A program made the position numbers and the translations under genes. This document shows positions 1 to 9,787 of a DNA stretch of 64,000 nt, one piece after another. The notes beneath the pieces are model-generated. The model saw nothing but the letters and a program-made list of their open reading frames with translations. It searched no databases and had not been told where the DNA came from. How positions within the stretch are numbered: the stretch's first letter is position 1; the number at the start of each line of letters is the position of its first letter. Source of the DNA: Anthonomus grandis grandis (lineage: Eukaryota; Arthropoda; Insecta; Coleoptera; Curculionidae); contig NC_065550.1 of the NCBI RefSeq assembly GCF_022605725.1, positions 4,092,001 through 4,156,000 of the forward strand, given 5' to 3'.

Positions 1-828
1 GCTACCGTGAATCAAATCAAGAAACGCGCGACGCTTGTTCGGCCCGATCTGTGCAAGCGATATTTTATTGCGAAGGTGTTCCAATTTTCTGCACGTTGTT
101 CTTTACACTATTAGGTTTTTTTTTAAAAAGAAAAGAAGGAAAGTCAAATTATTCTAAACGAAAAAGTAGGAAGCCAAAAAAGGATCAGTTTAAGCCTAGA
201 ATGGCTGCAAATATGGAATAAGAATGCCACATTGCTTTTACTATATATATATAAATGAAAATAAATGATTCATTTTGGAAAGAAAAAATGATATAAAAAT
301 AAAGATTTTTTATTTTAAATGTCTACTGCCTGTAGAATCATAGATCCTAGGCATAATAGAGGCATGGAAATTCGAAACCCATCTAGAACTTGAGCTGTAA
401 ATGACAATTTTTGTATTACATTTGTTTGGTTTTTCTATTTTCATTAGAATATACCACTTCGTTGTATTATAATTTTTATTTTTGTATACTTATTTATATA
501 ACTGTTTAATATTGTCTTATATTTTATACAGCTTGTTCTAAAACATGTACCTACGTCATTATAAGTACACACAACATCCATAAACACAAAAAAATAAGTG
601 TAATCTAATGTAACGAGTTCAAAACTGAGACACACATTTTTTTTTAATTAATTGAACTTGGGGTTTATTTTATGCCCCTTTGCTGAAGCTCACGCGTATG
701 TCATAATTTATTTTTTTTTGTATTCTGATTGCTAAGAACTGTTTAAGACGGCATATTTAAAGGTGATTAACATTAAAAGAAATTAATATTTATTTATTTT
801 TTTATATCTCTTTGACGAGAGCTGTATA
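1..828. other. AT-rich edge region, no gene assigned
   Basis: Bases 1 to about 115 are richer in GC than what follows and are open on both strands: 37 codons on the plus strand up to a TAG at 112-114, and about 33 codons on the minus strand. This could be an exon clipped by the window edge, but nothing in it is recognisable. The remaining 700 bases are AT-rich with long T runs and show no gene or repeat I can support. Confidence 0.4.
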
Positions 829-1590
829 TACAGGGTGGGTAAACGTAAACGAAACGGCTATGTCGGGCTCGTAACGATTTTAAAAAGAAAACGCTCGGAC
901 CCGTCAATTTAGATTACCACGAGAAAACATTTTCAGAGTGTAATACCACCCCTATCTGTCATCCCTTAGCCAGGGTGGAACTAACCTCAAAAATTTTAAA
1001 TGGAATAGTGGCTCGAGTTATACCTTGTTTGAGAGGTCTTTTGATTTTCTTTACGGCTACACCTAATTTAAAGAATTTTACTTCAGCGGTTCTCAAACTA
1101 TTGACTATTTTAACATTTAATATAGTTTTTTGGAAAACCTGTATTAAATATTGGGTGTTTGGAAAAACTGTATTAAATCGCAATTCTTTATCGACCTATT
1201 AATTTATAACAATCATACATATACACTAGTCCAACAAATACTGAAAATGGCCATCGTTATAAGCCATGCAATAATACAGATTTATATATACCGGGTGGTG
1301 CGTCGCCGAGCGGAACATAGGAAAACCCATGTAAATTTTAAGGGGGTCAATTATTGGCTTCCCTGTACATTATATAGAAAAAATTTAAAATAACTTTTTG
1401 AAGAGACGAATCTGGCAAAGCCTTGTGCAAAGTTTCAAAAAATTTTAATAAGCTAATCTTGAATTATTCAATGTAATGTAATTGCAAAATTATCAAATTT
1501 TCAGTTCAGGTAAAACCATACGGGCACCAGTAAAGTGAATATTGTCACTGACGTGAGGAAAAGTGTCGATAAATCAGTGATAGTCGATAT

Positions 1591-2712
1591 TTGAAAACAA
1601 GTATGAATTATTCAATCGACGAAAAAATATCCATAATTAAGTGGCATTATGCGGGAAACAGTTTTAGAGCAGTATCTGAAAAGTTTTTAGTTTATTTCCC
1701 CACCAAGCCCATTCCGTCCATTTCAACTATTAAACGTGTTGTCAATGAGTCCAAAGGTACCGTAATAAATAATTGTAAATGTTCAACTCAGGATATTGAA
1801 AATAGAGCCGAAGAAAGAGAGAACAGAGATCTTAATATTCTACTGAGTGTGGAGGAAAGCAAGATGGTTAGTACGAGGGTTCTTGGGCAAGAGGTAAATA
1901 AACAACATACAACGGTATTGCGCACTTAAAAAAAACACAAATATTATTCGTATAAATTCGAAAAACATCAAGAGTTGCAGGAAGGAGATGAAGAGCGAAG
2001 AATGGCATTTTGTTTTGAATTGATGGAAAAAGCAAATAATGATAGGAATTTTTTTTAAAATATTTGTTTTACCGATGAATGTACATTTACCCTCAACAAT
2101 GAACCAAATGTTCAGAATTGCCGGTATTGGAGCAAAAAAAATGAACATCGCTTTGTTCATACTCGGACACAATATCCCCAAAAAACAAATGTATTCGTGG
2201 GAATTATCGGACACCATATCATTGGACCCTTTTTTATGGACTATAACCTAACAGCTGAAACCTATTTAAACTTATTTCAAAATCAAATTGGACCCGCCTT
2301 GGAAGAAGTTGTTCAGGAAGATCAAATGATCTGGTACCAAATGGATGGTTGCCCGGCCCATAATGCCCGTATGGTTAGAGAGTGTTTGGAAAATGCTTTT
2401 AACGGCAATATTATTGGTCCACGGTACCGGATACTTTGGCCAGCCAGGTCACCTGATCTTTTACCGAATGACTTCTTTTTGTGGGGTCATTTAAAACGTG
2501 TCATTTATAAAAGTGTAAAATTTGAGAATCTAAACCAGTTACAAAACGCTATTTCGTTAGAATGTAATAAAATTTCCCAATATCAACTTAGTAACGTTAG
2601 AAATGAATTTTATGATCGGTTAGGATATTGTTTAGCTGTTAATGGGGGGTTGTTTGAACATTTGATATTTTTATGTAATTCTCTATTATTTTTGCACTCC
2701 CTCAATAGGTAA
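1591..2712 (+). pseudogene. Tc1/mariner-superfamily transposase, two in-frame stops
   Basis: The frame is constant from 1591 to 2712 but is broken by a TAA at 1927-1929 and another at 2056-2058, the second just after a T run. The N-terminal part (YSIDEKISIIKWHY) fits the DUF4817-type helix-turn-helix found in insect Tc1/mariner-like transposases. The catalytic part has the first Asp in CFTDEC (about 2070), the second in QMDGCPAHNA (about 2340), and the last acidic residue near ARSPDLLPNDFFLWG (about 2450), the order known for the family. It ends with the typical VNGG...FEHL tail. A possible left end of the carrying element is TA then CCGGGTGGTG at 1289-1300; I could not find a matching right end. 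It should be inactive because of the stops. Confidence 0.8.
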
Positions 2713-2715
2713 TAC

Positions 2716-3009
2716 CTGTCCGCAATTATTTAAATGAGAACTATCCTGGTCGCTGGATTGGACTGAGAGGCTCTGTTTAATGGGCCGTGCGGTTGCCTAA
2801 CCTCTGGATTCTTTTCTGTGGGGTCACCTAAAGAGTAAAATCAATGCTACCCAACCATCAGCTTCAATAGAAGAATTGCGCGAAGGATTACATTTGAATG
2901 CCAACAGATAACTCCTGATATGCTACGAAATGTGCGACGTCGATTTGAACAAAATCAGTATTATTGCATAGAAGTTAACGGTGGCCATTTTCAGCATTTG
3001 TTGGACTAG
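2716..3009 (+). pseudogene. 3' remnant of a second Tc1/mariner-type transposase
   Basis: Two reading frames give the tail of another transposase of the same superfamily: VRNYLNENYPGRWIG, then a damaged catalytic stretch ending LWGHLKSK-like, then TPDMLRNVRRRFEQ and VNGGHFQHLL before a TAG at 3007-3009. Stops and frameshifts break it. It abuts the end of the previous transposase, which suggests that the 1591-2712 copy landed in this gene and deleted its 5' part. Confidence 0.7.
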
Positions 3010-3416
3010 TGTTTATGTATGATTGTTATTAATTAATTGTTTGACAAAGAGTTGCCATTATTTTCTAAAAAACTGCATTAAATGTTAAAATAGCCAATAG
3101 TTTGAGAACCGCAATTTAAAACAAATTTAAAGGATAGTAATACATTTTTGAGGATAGTTCCACCCTAGCTAAGGAATGACAGATGGGGGTGGTATTATAC
3201 GCTGAAAATGTTTCCTCCTGGTAATCTAAATTGACGTGTCCGAGCGTTTGTTAAGCTCGACATGGCCGCCGTTTCGGTTAGCCCCCCTGTAATATATACA
3301 GTGTATCCCAAAATGTATGTCTAAATTCATTTAAAATTCAGGGGTGTGTTCGAAAACGCTCGGACCCGTCGATTTTTATTTCAAGTTACGCATTTTGTAC
3401 GTGAAGTTGGTATATA

Positions 3417-4334
3417 CAGGGTTGCTCAAAAATAAATTACGACCATCAACTTAATCTTTTCAAATGAAAGCACCTTTTTTATTGCATTTTTGAATTTCGC
3501 GTGGAATTTTACGTATGTTTCATGCATCATGTCCTATACCTAAAGTCAACAGTTATCGAAAAAAAAACGACCAAACATTATTATTGAAGTTCACCTTACG
3601 AGTCACCTTATCTCTGAGATTTTTTATACAGAGCAAAATTCTATTCATTCGTGTTTTTTATTGTTGGCGGGGTCCCTTTTTCTTTGAACAAACTTTAACG
3701 GGACAAGTGTATCTCGATTTTCTCCAATTTGAATTAATTCCAGCATTACTAGCTTTATTTCCAAATCCATTGAACCCAGACTATCCTGACAAAGAGCTAA
3801 TTTTCCAGCAAGATGGCGCTCCTCCGCACTATGCTGCCACTGTGCGTACATTTTTGGATGAAACCTTTCCCAATCGGTGGATAGGAAGGAGAGGACCCAT
3901 CGAATGGCCTGCTAGGTCGCCTGACCTAACATCAATGAACTTTTTTTTGTGGGGATACCTCAAGTCGAAGGTATTTTTTAATAGGCTAAATAATCTAGAC
4001 GACTTGAAAGAAAGAATTCGCAAAAAAGTGGGTGCCATAACTCCGGAAAGGATTGAAAATGTGCAACGAGACTTTATTGATCGCCTTGTATATTGTCAAG
4101 CCGTGAATGGCAACCATTTTGAACATTTAACTTAATTTTTGTTCTTTTTTTATTTGTCATGTAAGACGATTCCTGTATCGTCTTTTTTTTTGCTAACTGT
4201 TGACTTTAGGTATAGTACATCATGCATGAAACATACGTAGAATTCCACGCGAAATTCACAGATGAAATAAAAAAAAGGTGCTTTCATTAAAAAAAATGAA
4301 GTTGATGGTCGTAATTTATTTTTGAGCAACCCTA
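3417..4334. mobile_element. Tc1/mariner-type element inside the palindrome
   Basis: Inverted ends CAGGGTTGCTCAAAAATAAA and its complement (ending GCAACCCTA) continue inward for over 100 bases, including a matching ACGACCATCAACTT block and a GAATTTCGCGTGGAATTT block. Flanks are TATA on both sides. It carries a 5'-deleted transposase (3515-4135). The insertion point is the centre of the surrounding palindrome. Confidence 0.8.
3515..4135 (+). pseudogene. Tc1/mariner-type transposase lacking its N-terminus
   Basis: Recognisable protein starts near 3665 (GPFFFEQTLTGQVYLDF) and runs without a stop to 4135. It has the second catalytic Asp in FQQDGAPPHYA (about 3805), the ARSPDLTSMNFFLWG block (about 3915) and the VNGNHFEHLT end. 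The DNA-binding helix-turn-helix and the first catalytic Asp are missing, so a 5' internal deletion has removed roughly the first half compared with a full transposase of 330-350 residues. The 5' extension of the open frame back to 3515 lies in the element's inverted end and is probably not coding. Confidence 0.75.
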
Positions 4335-4440
4335 TATATACAAACTTCACGTACAAAAATGCGCAGCTTAAAATAAAAATCGACGGGTCACACCCCTGAA
4401 TTTTAAATGAATTTAGACATAACTTTTGGGATGCACTGTA

Positions 4441-5079
4441 TATATATAATAGTGTTAGGCATATTTGGAAATGAGATAATTTCTTTTTTCGATGTATAGG
4501 GTTGCTTCTACTCTTTTTTGACGAAAGTCATGATGTCTCTAATTTATTATTTATATCTTAATTACTAAAAACTGTTTTAGGTACATATATTTGAAAGTGA
4601 GACAAAATTATAAACATTTTTATATTTCATTCCTTCTCTCCCTAAATTTGTGATACTAATACCCTCCTATATAAAAGCATTTTTTATGAATAAATTAAAT
4701 CCGTTAATTTGAATAGTGAATAAACTGTATTACCAGAGGAGCATGAGAATACTTTGATTGAACTTATACAAAAATGTTATTTTCTTTACTGAGACAAACG
4801 TCGTGAAATACCAAAATACGCGTGCGACTTATTTGTTAGTAAACGCAAAAAAGTCCAACCGCATGCAAACTAAAAAATGCACGAATCGGTTCCTCCCGAT
4901 GAACCTCTTTAGTAACATTGACCCGTCTGCTGCGAGACGAACAGTGTTCTGCTTTGCTTGAGCGATGCGTTGTTGCCAAATGCTCACCTTCCCGATAAAG
5001 CGCGTTAAATCCATTTCAGGCAAAGTCACGTGCTGATGATTGCTCTTAAGCTCTCTACCACTGCATGGACTAGTGGTTT
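4441..5079. other. No assignable gene
   Basis: AT-rich sequence. On the minus strand a short open stretch ends in a good-looking splice donor (GGGAAG then GTGAGC, near 4990-5000), but I found no acceptor partner or protein similarity to support an exon. Confidence 0.3.
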
Positions 5080-5593
5080 AGTTTCCTGATGATACTACAA
5101 TTCTGTGGCATAACAAAGATCAAAAAGTAATTAGATGTCTCATAGTAGAGGCAAAATTAAAGAGTGATTGCAGATATCAGCTTGTATTCAATGTTGATAA
5201 GACTTTTATTCTAGGCTTTAAGTGTAATTCTGAAGTGTTTTTTGTTTGATGAGCAGAGCCCACTATATGGTAGAGATTATAGTCAATTTTTGGGCCTCAA
5301 ACTTAAACTTGAGACAGCTCATTTTAATATTTAAAATTATTTATATATCTGTTGATCAGTTTTTTTAAATTTTGGTTTTATGTTGGTTCTTGCATTTTCT
5401 TTTCTTCTTTTTTTAGTTTTTTCTTTGATAATATGAAATATGCTCCTATGTAAAATCAAAATGGATTCTGTATTCTGTTTTAAGTTCAACCAAATAACTA
5501 CTAGTATTGTAAATTCTAGGATTAGGAAGCTTTCAACACAAGTTTGTAAACTTAGTAAATAAAGTATATCTTGACTTTGACAGACCTAAGTAT
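5080..5593 (+). pseudogene. LINE reverse transcriptase relic with 3' tail
   Basis: Plus-strand translation gives the catalytic block of a non-LTR reverse transcriptase in decayed form (DDTTILWHNKDQK, about 5083-5125), then FNVDKTFILGFKC (about 5190-5225) and QFLGLKLKLE (about 5285). The YADD-type motif has lost its Tyr/Phe-Ala. The tail at about 5560-5593 (AATAAAGTATATCTTGAC) looks like a LINE 3' end. No intact frame. Confidence 0.6.
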
Positions 5594-5707
5594 TTAATTT
5601 AATAACTCGAAGTCTCAATAACTGATAATAGGTGTAGGATGTATTAAAAGAAAATAAAATTAAGAGTATAAACTAAAATTAGCATAAAACTAGTGTTATG
5701 TTATCTA

Positions 5708-6960
5708 TCAGCTCAGACTCTGGAAAGTTGTGTCATTTAGGAATTCATCAACTGAATAATAGCATTTTTCAATTAGAGTTAATTTTAAAAGTGTTTTAAA
5801 TTTTTTGCTTTCATGTCCTCCTATCTCAATAGGTATTTTATTGAAAATTTTTATAAGGTTATATTGAAATTTTTTCTGAATAAAACTAAAGTTACATTTT
5901 ACATTTTTTAACTTATATTTATGCCTTGTTTTATGGGGATGTTCCCTATTTGTTTCTAAGAAGAGGTCTGGATTATCTTTAATGAACAATGCTGCTTCCA
6001 AAATGTAAGTGCATGGGAGTGTTAAGATTTTACTTTGCTTAAATTTTTCCCTGCAAGTCTCCATCACCTTTAGGCTATATATGTTTCTGATACAGCGTTT
6101 CTGAAGAACAAATATCCTACCTACCTCCTAGTCCATATTTTAGACGAGAGTGTACATAAGCATGGTATGCTATTTTTTATGTTTCTGCACTTACATTCAT
6201 GGAAATTATTTTTAATGCATAGCAGTAAGAGCCTATTTTGTTTGCAAGAAAGTCAATGTCATGCGTCCAATCCAACCAATGGTCTAACCTGATCCCCAGA
6301 AAAGTTACATAATCCAGAGTTTCAATTTGTTTGAGATCTGCTTTATAAGCATTTTTTTTATAGTTGAATTTAATAAATTAGAATATATCCACATTAAGCA
6401 GTAGGTTATTATTATTAAACCAATTTTCAAGTAGTGATAAGGTGCTAAAGATTTTTTGGGACATATTTTCTTCATTCTCAGTGGACAAAGTAACATTCCC
6501 ATCATCTACAAACTGAATAGCGTCTGATATCAAGTTTTCTGTTTCAAAGAAATTTAGTAATCACTAAGAGGTATATAACTTTTTCAAAAACTTTACTAAA
6601 ATTGTTTAACAAAGCAATGGGTCTATAGTTTTTTACTTCTTTTTCATCCCCTTTCTTGTAAATTGGTATTATTTACAAGAAAGATCATGGTTTGAGTTAT
6701 CAAAGTTTGACTGTATTTCCAAAACTGTTTAGGATCATTCTTTATGAATGACTCAGTTTTTTTATAGGATTTAATATAGGATTTTTAGGCATTATCAATT
6801 AAAATTTTTGTTATTCTTCTAATATTCGAGAATACAATAAATTTAGAATGAAGCTTATTTTTCTTGTAAGTTTTTCTTTTCTTTGCAAATTTTTGATAAT
6901 TTCATGTGCCTACCAGACAGGGTACTTTATTTTACATTTATTGTATTTTAAGTGAGGCAT
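5708..6960 (-). pseudogene. LINE reverse transcriptase relic, internally deleted
   Basis: Reading from 6960 down: the endonuclease-RT linker (KRKTYKKNKLHSKF and FIKNDPKQFWKYSQ, about 6710-6860), then RT block 1 (KNYRPIALLNNFSKVFEK, about 6590-6650), followed directly by the catalytic block as QFVDDGN (about 6510). The RT blocks between are missing, so a deletion joins block 1 to block 5. The C-terminal part is open from 6067 to 5708 (119 residues, LTLPCTYILEAALF). CR1/Jockey-type LINE by general form. Confidence 0.65.
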
Positions 6961-6988
6961 TGTTTGATCCAGTATTACACATATGCCT

Positions 6989-7022
6989 ACAGAAAAGTGA
7001 TACTGCCAGATAGACATCAGAG
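6989..7022 (+). repeat. 34-bp direct repeat, copy 1
   Basis: Thirty-four bases beginning ACAGAAAAGTGATACTGCC are repeated without mismatch at 7910-7943, about 920 bases downstream in the same orientation. The copies lie at the border of two different LINE fragments. Confidence 0.85.
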
Positions 7023-7029
7023 ATGCAAA

Positions 7030-7440
7030 TTCCTTCAGGTAAATCTTAATAAAGTAGAGAATTGGAGCAATGTCAATAGACTATATTTAAATGTTAATAA
7101 ATGCTCTATTCTCTCATTTTCTAGTAAAACTGTTGCCAATCAATTTTGACTATAGACCAAATGATGTTGTGTTGACCAGAGTGAATGAGGCGATTGATCT
7201 GGGAATTACTTATAATGCAAAATTAAGTTTTGCCAAGTAGCAAAAATAGTTTCTGACTCTGCCAAATTGTTGGGTTTTATTTATCAAAACTGTCAACATT
7301 TTGAAAATATTAATACTTTAAAACTACTTTTCTTCTCTTACATATGTTAAAAAATAGAATACAGATCTCTAATTTGGTACCCAATTTATAGCTGATAGAT
7401 GATATTGAGCGAAAGAAAGAAAATGTGCTATATTACACAA
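7030..7440 (+). pseudogene. LINE reverse transcriptase C-terminal relic
   Basis: Plus-strand frames give NRLYLNVNKCSILSFSSK (about 7075-7130), DLGITYNAKLSFAK with a frameshift (about 7195-7240), and SAKLLGFIYQNC (about 7255-7300). These are the thumb-proximal blocks that follow the YADD motif in non-LTR reverse transcriptases. Stops and frameshifts break it. Confidence 0.6.
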
Positions 7441-7756
7441 GACAAAACAAAACCTTGCGTACAAGCATTCTAAAAACTAAAAAATTCCAAATTCACTTTA
7501 AATTTAAAATTTCAATCAAACATAACATCTAAAACACTTTACCATAAAATTTACACACATTACCAAAATTAATTATAACAAAACAGATTGAAAAAATTAA
7601 AAAAAGGCATCTTTTTGATAAATTTGATGAAAAAATAAGTAAAGCTGTCAATAAAACAGAATTTAGAAGAAGTAAAAGAAAATATTTAATAGGAAACAAA
7701 ACTAAAACACTAAAATGATGTCAGAGCACAGGTCAAAAGGTATTAAAAAAATCGTC

Positions 7757-7965
7757 AAGGCTATAATATGCCCTGGATAATAAAAGTGATTTTAATTTCT
7801 TTTTGAATTTCTTAACTTCTAAAATTTGTCTGATACATAGAGGAACATGGTTGTACATTTTTTTGCTAAGGTATATAAGTGAGTTCTTGGTAAGAGAGGA
7901 TGTAGGGATACAGAAAAGTGATACTGCCAGATAGACATCAGAGGGAGTAGTTAAAAATTGCCCAT
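7757..7965 (-). pseudogene. LINE reverse transcriptase C-terminal fragment
   Basis: The minus strand encodes LTKNSLIYLSKKMYNHVP, then KKFKKKLKSLLLSRAYYSL, with a stop after DDFF. This is the usual end of CR1/Jockey-type ORF2 proteins (..FK..LK..LL...YYS..EF). About 65 residues remain. Confidence 0.5.
7910..7943 (+). repeat. 34-bp direct repeat, copy 2
   Basis: Exact copy of 6989-7022, same strand. It overlaps the 5' end of the small minus-strand LINE relic at 7757-7965. Confidence 0.85.
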
Positions 7966-8499
7966 TGCCTCGTAATTAGCATTTTTAATTTTGCTATTAG
8001 GATTTAGTAGTCTCCAATAATGACTTTACTAAATTAAATTAATAAATAAATTATTCAATGCCTTCCAAAAATAGAAAGAATGTGATGTAAACAATGTCAA
8101 TACAAATTATATGGAAAACAAAAGGCCATGTCATTTTAGATGTCTAGACTAGGCTAGATGCTGATTTATTTATTTATATTTTATTATTTTGTATAGGCTC
8201 ATACACAGAAAAATAATCAAAAAAATGTAAATTTTTGTCTCACCTTAAGTACAAGTATTTTTAATTTTACTTGAATCATCTTCCTTTTGGTTTTACATTA
8301 CACTATTTGCTGAGAAATAGTATAGTATACTTAGAAAAATAAATTATAAATTGTACTACTGTTATTTTTCAAAAGAAACATAGTTTCAATGTAACCTTTT
8401 TTTTTACACTTTGTCAACAGATCATTTTTACATTGGGTGATAAAGCTTGAATTAAAAAAAAAATTTAAAGCTTAAATTGATTTAAATTAATGATATTCG
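7966..8499. other. No gene seen
   Basis: AT-rich sequence with a LINE-like ATTTATTTTATTATTTTGTA stretch near 8165-8190, but no readable frame, repeat or border I can support. Confidence 0.4.
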
Positions 8500-9525
8500 T
8501 CACAATTGTGGTAAGCAGTCAAGACAATGCCCTGAAGTCTCTCCCAATGATTTTAACAATTTTTTTTTCTAATATTGCTCTACAACTTTGAACAAACAAA
8601 ATTTGAACCCTTCTGTGGATCGATCCTCTTTCCTAGCCAGCCATTCATGTTCCAAATTCCTTCTTCTTTATACCTATAAACCTAAACGAACTCAAGGATA
8701 TTCTGTATACTGAAAAAAATAAAAATTCAACTGGAGAAGACAACCTTTCAGCTAAGATTTTTCTCAACCTTCCAGAAACGGCGCTAAAGGCACTAGTTGA
8801 CGCAATTAACCTTTCTTGGAGCAAGATGATATTTCCATCTTGCCTAAAATCAGCTAAAGTTATCCCAATTCACAAGAGGGGGTTGATAATCCTTCCAACT
8901 TTCGTCCCATCTCTCTCTTGTCTATGGTATCAAAGGTAATCAAAAAATTGGTTAAAAATCGAATAATGTCCTTTTTAAAGTCCAAAAACATCCTCATCAG
9001 ACTTCAATTCGGCTTCCGTGAAAATACCAGTACCAATGATGCCATGTTTAATTTTTTTCATGAGCTTTACTCCCAGATAAATGCTGGTGGAGTTTCGGCG
9101 GCAGTTTTTTGTGATTTGTCGAAGGCTTTCGATTGTGTCTGCCACAGGATTCTGCTGCGGAAGCTTCATCATTATGGTTTTCGGGGAGTTTCATCTTCTT
9201 GGTTTGCTTCCTATCTGCAGGATCGGCAACAACGAGTGCTTGTAGGATCTAAGTACTCTGATTACCATCCTATCACCTTGGGAGTTCCTCAGGGTTCAGT
9301 TTTGGAGCCTATACTTTACGGAAAATTACTCTATTTGCCGATGATACTACACTTCTTTGGCACAGCCCAGACACAGATACTCTGCGAACTACATTAGCAA
9401 CTGATCTTCAGGCAGTTAATCTCTGGTTTGAATCAAACTTGCTGTCACTAAATCCTCAAAAAACCAAATTATTGTGTTTTAAGTGTGCTCTGGACCACGT
9501 GCCTTTTTCTAATTCAGAAGTTCAG
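8500..9525 (+). pseudogene. LINE-A reverse transcriptase, 5' portion
   Basis: From about 8540 the linker reads NDFNNFFSNIALQL, then STGEDNLSAKIFLNLPE (about 8725-8775), RT block 1 (NFRPISLLSMVSKV, about 8890-8935), block 3 (VFCDLSKAFDCV, about 9105), block 4 (GVPQGSVLEPILY, about 9280), a frameshift, then ADDTTLLWHSPD (about 9340) and SLNPQKTKLLCFK (about 9450-9485). It stops abruptly near 9525 where LINE-B begins; the protein resumes at about 13477. The endonuclease is missing (5' truncation). Confidence 0.8.
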
Positions 9526-9787
9526 CAGTTTGATAATATTTTATTTTATTCATTAAATGGGAAACACCCATTACAAAAAAAAAATAAATTATAAAATACA
9601 GTTATGTCAATAATTAATAATCCTTACTTAAACTATTAAGAGTTAAAGTACTTAACTAAAAAAAAGACTCTAAAGTAAATAATCAAAAAAAAAATATCTT
9701 TGTATTAACTAATAGATTAGGAACATAAATTCTCACTTGGTTTACCCATCAAACAACATATTAATTAAAAATATTAATTGAATAATA

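Larger units (their letters stand above)
831..3289. mobile_element. TA-flanked DNA element with long inverted ends
   Basis: The left end starts CAGGGTGGG and the right end finishes CCCCCCTG, each next to TA (829-830 and 3290-3291). About 250-300 bases at each end are imperfect inverted copies; for example a segment near 950-985 (TGTCATCCCTTAGC, then the CAGGGTGGAAC stretch) recurs inverted near 3160-3190. TA target duplication and CAGGG-type ends are those of the Tc1/mariner superfamily. It carries a second element's transposase (1591-2712) and the tail of its own or another transposase (2716-3009), so it is nested and non-autonomous now. Confidence 0.75.
3299..4438. mobile_element. Palindromic TA-flanked element (outer of a nested pair)
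   Basis: The left arm begins CAGTGTATCCCAAAATG and the right arm ends with its inverse (…TTGGGATGCACTG), each flanked by TA (3297-3298, 4439-4440). The arms, about 115 bases each, are inverted copies; they contain a conserved block around GACCCGTCGATTTTTATT. The arms meet at a TATATA centre, exactly where another element (3417-4334) sits. No gene of its own: a MITE-type derivative. Confidence 0.8.

Noticed and set aside
1..114. Possible exon at the window edge on either strand
   Set aside because: Both strands are open for over 30 codons and neither matches anything; strand and frame cannot be chosen.
4829..5029. Minus-strand open frame (LPEMDLTRFIGKV…) with a good donor GTGAGC
   Set aside because: No acceptor partner, no recognisable protein, and the surrounding sequence is LINE-derived; not enough to call an exon.
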